A stretch of 64,000 nucleotides of DNA from positions 124,001-188,000 of the forward strand of contig NZ_JSYN01000002.1 in NCBI RefSeq assembly GCF_000812965.1, in the 5' to 3' direction. The stretch's first letter is position 1, and each line of letters opens with the position of its first letter. Shown one piece after another: positions 61,314 through 64,000 of this stretch. The position numbers and the translations under genes are program-made. The notes under the pieces were generated by a model, which saw only the letters and a list, made by a program, of their open reading frames with translations, searched no databases and was not told the origin of the DNA. Source of the stretch: Pedobacter kyungheensis. Lineage in GTDB: Bacteria; Bacteroidota; Bacteroidia; Sphingobacteriales; Sphingobacteriaceae.

Positions 61314-63473
61314 TTACAGCTTTATTTTAACCGATAGCTTATAAATGTCGTATGCTACTTTCTGGATCAGATCGAACTGTTCTGGTACCAGATCTTCGCC
61401 TTTTTTTGCGCTTAAGCCATTGTCATTCAATCTAATTAGTGGTACATTGTCGATAGTGCTTGTACCTTGCAAGAGATTTTCAATTGCTGTATCCAACAAG
61501 TAATTGGTATTGTTGGCTATAGGTTTTAAGTGATCAAAACTTTCAAAAATAAACTCGTGCTCTTTATTGTAAAGCGAAAGCGTAGCTACATACGAAGACA
61601 GCAGGTGACTTAAAGCCGTAAACTGGTGTACTTCTTTAATAAAAAGCTGCTTGCTTTTGGGTTCAGAAAACATCCTCTGGAACAAAGAAGCCAGGTTAGC
61701 CGTACTCACATACACTTCTTTACGCGCCAGTTTATAATCGGTGCGGTTGTAGCTCTTTTCAAAATACAATTTTTTTACCTGATCGTAATACGTCTTGTTT
61801 GCTTTTAAAATATCGACCATGGCCTCCTTCAGGTTTTCGTACTCCCAGGTAGGGAAAAGCGAATAACTGGCCAATAGAGCAATACCCGAGCCGATAAAAG
61901 TATCGTAAATCCGTTCTTTGGCCAGGGCTATAGATCCCATACCTAAAAAATCGAAGAGAATGAGGATATAGGGCGTCATGAAAAGTACGCTTACTACATA
62001 ATTTTTACGCTGAAAACTGTAGCAGCCAATCATGCAAATCAAAAGGATCACAAATAAGGTATTGCGGTCGTGGATATAGGTAAGCACACCCATCCCCACA
62101 AATGCACCCACCGTGGTACCAATTAAACGCTGGTAATTGCGTTCTTTGGTTAAACTAAAGCCTGGTTTGGAAATCACCAGGATGGTGAGTAAAATCCAGT
62201 AACTGTGCGAGAAATCTAAGGCCAGCGATACCACAAAGCCCAGAAGCATAACCACAGTAACGCGTAGCGAATGCCTGAAAGTAGAAGAGCTGTAGGTTAA
62301 GTTCTCTGTAAACAGTTTAAAATCGAACTTCTGGCGGGTAATAAATTTTTCGGTATCTACCTCTGCCTGACGAATATCTTTACTATTCCTGACTTTAAAA
62401 TAACTGAAAATGGTTTTAACACGCGAAAGGATATTCTCGATATTTACCTCAATATTTTTCAGCGCTATAATACCCAGTGTATTGTATTCCTGATTTTGGT
62501 TATTCTTTTCCAGGTGGTTGATTTTGATTTTTAAACGCTCTATTTCAATGAGCAGACGCTTGGAAACAACCGGTGTACCACCACTTTTCAATGCAAAGGC
62601 AATATCATCTAAAGCATAAGAAATGCGTTTTATGGCCATTTCATAATCAGACAGGATCCCGGCCTTATCAAACTGATCGTGCAATTGCTGATAGTTGTAA
62701 TAGGTTGACATTACCTGCTCAAAAAGATCGACCATATCTACAAAAACCAATAACAAAAAGCGACCTTCCGGTGTCGAATCGCGCACAATTTCGCGCGTTC
62801 TGAAAAGCAACTCCCTAACGGCATCCTGCTTTTCGTGCACCGATACCTGGAGTTGTAACAGGTCGGCATACGTTTTTTCGTAGTTATTGTTCTGGTGGTA
62901 AAATTTGGCTTTTTCCCTTAAAAATTCGGCAACCTCAATAATCGAATCGCTTAACGATTGCTGAACCAGGCGGAAAGGGCGCAGGCGATAAACCAGATAA
63001 CTTAAGCCTGTATACCATAAACTTCCGGCCAAAACCAATGCCGAATGAAGCATTACTTCCTGCCATGGCCTGATATCATCAATACTGAGTACCATGATCA
63101 ACAAAACTGCCGTACCCACAGAAGCTGCACGAAGGCCGTAGATGTAAAACATCGAAAATATAAAACTCGATATAGCCAGTAAAAAGCCAATAAAATAATG
63201 GTTTTTGTTGGTGAGCCCGGTAATAATTGAAAAGGTAAAAATGAGTGCCGTGGTAATCAGCATGGCATTTCTCCGGTGTACCATTGGCCCCGGACTATCA
63301 ACTACGCTTACACATAAAGCACCCAGTGATAAAGTCATGCCATATTTAAGCATGCCAAATTGTGCAAATATTAAAGAAGGGAGCAGTACACCAATGGTAA
63401 TGCGCAGGCCGTCGGCAAAATACGTACTCAGCAAAAAGTCTTGTATGTTTCGGATGGGTTGCCTGATCTGCAT
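61314..63473 (-). CDS. FUSC-family inner-membrane protein (YccS/YhfK-like)
   Basis: A 719-residue membrane protein with two blocks of hydrophobic helices (about 20-160 and 405-540), each carrying an FUSC-type signature, separated by a cytoplasmic domain rich in charged helices (about 170-400), and a soluble C-terminal domain (about 545-719). YccS/FusC-like proteins are thought to be efflux-related, for example of aromatic acids, but substrates are unknown. It converges with the type IX module with a gap of 3 bases. Confidence 0.88.
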   Translation of the reverse strand: MQIRQPIRNIQDFLLSTYFADGLRITIGVLLPSLIFAQFGMLKYGMTLSLGALCVSVVDSPGPMVHRRNAMLITTALIFTFSIITGLTNKNHYFIGFLLAISSFIFSMFYIYGLRAASVGTAVLLIMVLSIDDIRPWQEVMLHSALVLAGSLWYTGLSYLVYRLRPFRLVQQSLSDSIIEVAEFLREKAKFYHQNNNYEKTYADLLQLQVSVHEKQDAVRELLFRTREIVRDSTPEGRFLLLVFVDMVDLFEQVMSTYYNYQQLHDQFDKAGILSDYEMAIKRISYALDDIAFALKSGGTPVVSKRLLIEIERLKIKINHLEKNNQNQEYNTLGIIALKNIEVNIENILSRVKTIFSYFKVRNSKDIRQAEVDTEKFITRQKFDFKLFTENLTYSSSTFRHSLRVTVVMLLGFVVSLALDFSHSYWILLTILVISKPGFSLTKERNYQRLIGTTVGAFVGMGVLTYIHDRNTLFVILLICMIGCYSFQRKNYVVSVLFMTPYILILFDFLGMGSIALAKERIYDTFIGSGIALLASYSLFPTWEYENLKEAMVDILKANKTYYDQVKKLYFEKSYNRTDYKLARKEVYVSTANLASLFQRMFSEPKSKQLFIKEVHQFTALSHLLSSYVATLSLYNKEHEFIFESFDHLKPIANNTNYLLDTAIENLLQGTSTIDNVPLIRLNDNGLSAKKGEDLVPEQFDLIQKVAYDIYKLSVKIKL

Positions 63474-64000
63474 ACTACAAAAATAACATAATAGCTATTC
63501 TTTTTGTTGAGATTAAAATTAAGTTTTTTGGTTTTTTTATGATTTTAAGCAGAAAAAATGCAAGATTTTGATATTCAGTTGGATAGCTTTTGTGTATAAC
63601 CGAAAATGCGGCAAATGTTAATAACCTAAAAATAAGTGCTTTTGCAGCCTGAAATATAAGTTTTATATAGTTTTAAATTGTTGATAAACAGGATATTCAG
63701 GTTGAAAACTTTGTGTATAAAAACCATTGTTTTTTCTTGACAGATAATGGATTAACACCTAAATTAGATTATATCAAATACGAAGTACTTTGAATTCTGA
63801 TAAAACAATCCAAAAGAAATAAAGAACCGAGAGGTGACAGATTTCGGATAGTTTACAAGGTAACGGTTAGTTTCAGAAAGGGTTAAACCGAGTAAGAATA
63901 TACATTGCCATCGAGAGATTGGCCAATGAGAAAACCGCACAGACCTAACAGAGATTATTGAAAGCTAAGAAGTTTACGGACAGAAGAGCTGGAAATAAAT
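63474..64000. other. Non-coding right edge
   Basis: About 530 bases upstream of the FUSC gene contain no coding frame I can support. The first part is AT-rich and should hold the FUSC promoter; the last about 200 bases become purine-rich (for example AACCGAGAGGTGACAGATTT) with a short frame MRKPHRPNRDY at 63928-63963. This may be the leader of an RNA or operon outside the window. Confidence 0.4.

Overview
The window looks like chromosomal DNA of a Sphingobacteriaceae bacterium of the phylum Bacteroidota, most probably Pedobacter or a close relative. The signs are AT-rich DNA, many lipoproteins with short lipoboxes, a type IX secretion/gliding-type gene set (C-terminal gliding-motility domain protein plus a PorP/SprF protein), TonB-dependent receptor genes, LytTR two-component signalling and start-proximal TAnnTTTG promoter motifs. 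No phage, insertion sequence, CRISPR array or rRNA operon is seen. The genus is an inference from gene style, not a database result.

Layout: (1) 0.1-5.0 kb, minus strand: a probable copper/respiration cluster with a Sco protein, a YHS metal-binding protein, a lipoprotein, an outer-membrane barrel with a CDICGC motif, an MbnH-like di-haem protein, an MbnP-like lipoprotein and a small Cys-rich protein. (2) 5.0-10.4 kb: an orphan antitoxin, a phosphohexomutase, then lysC and lysA with two tiny overlapping membrane-protein genes between them on the other strand. (3) 10.4-16.9 kb, minus: an ABC-2 exporter with two DUF3526-type permeases wrapped around a TonB siderophore-type receptor, led by a small His/Cys protein. 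(4) 17-22.3 kb: envelope proteins, a DUF3857/transglutaminase/DUF2569 protein and an acyl-CoA dehydrogenase. (5) 22.4-26.8 kb: folB, a GlcD-like oxidase, a thioesterase, Hsp20 and a conserved protein of unknown function. (6) 26.8-27.4 kb: a toxin-antitoxin pair whose YoeB-type toxin is broken twice. (7) 27.4-33.9 kb: a TolC-MacA-MacB efflux operon followed by a LytS/LytR-type kinase and regulator. (8) 34-39.8 kb: an LD-carboxypeptidase, an intergenic island (hairpin element, tRNA-like sequence, 53-residue acidic protein), a DEAD-box-like protein with degenerate motifs, an OmpA protein and a YdeI-type protein. (9) 39.9-49.9 kb: housekeeping genes (SpoU methyltransferase, galK/galM, nucleoside phosphorylase, YigZ, EamA, ribD, prmC, xerD, aroQ, a TlpA-like thioredoxin). 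(10) 50-56.2 kb: a glycosyltransferase, WbqC, CorA, ParDE, MgtE and bioB. (11) 56.7-63.5 kb: Ohr, the type IX module and an FUSC-family membrane protein. The last 0.5 kb has no recognisable gene.

The most interesting parts are the MbnP/MbnH cluster with its unassigned neighbours, the exporter-plus-receptor operon, the DEAD-box relative that lacks core catalytic motifs, the tRNA-like/hairpin island, the doubly broken YoeB gene, the 7-bp tandem repeat inside lysA, and two families of interspersed intergenic inverted repeats. No single unmistakably new system is proved by the sequence; the best candidates are regions 1 and 3.
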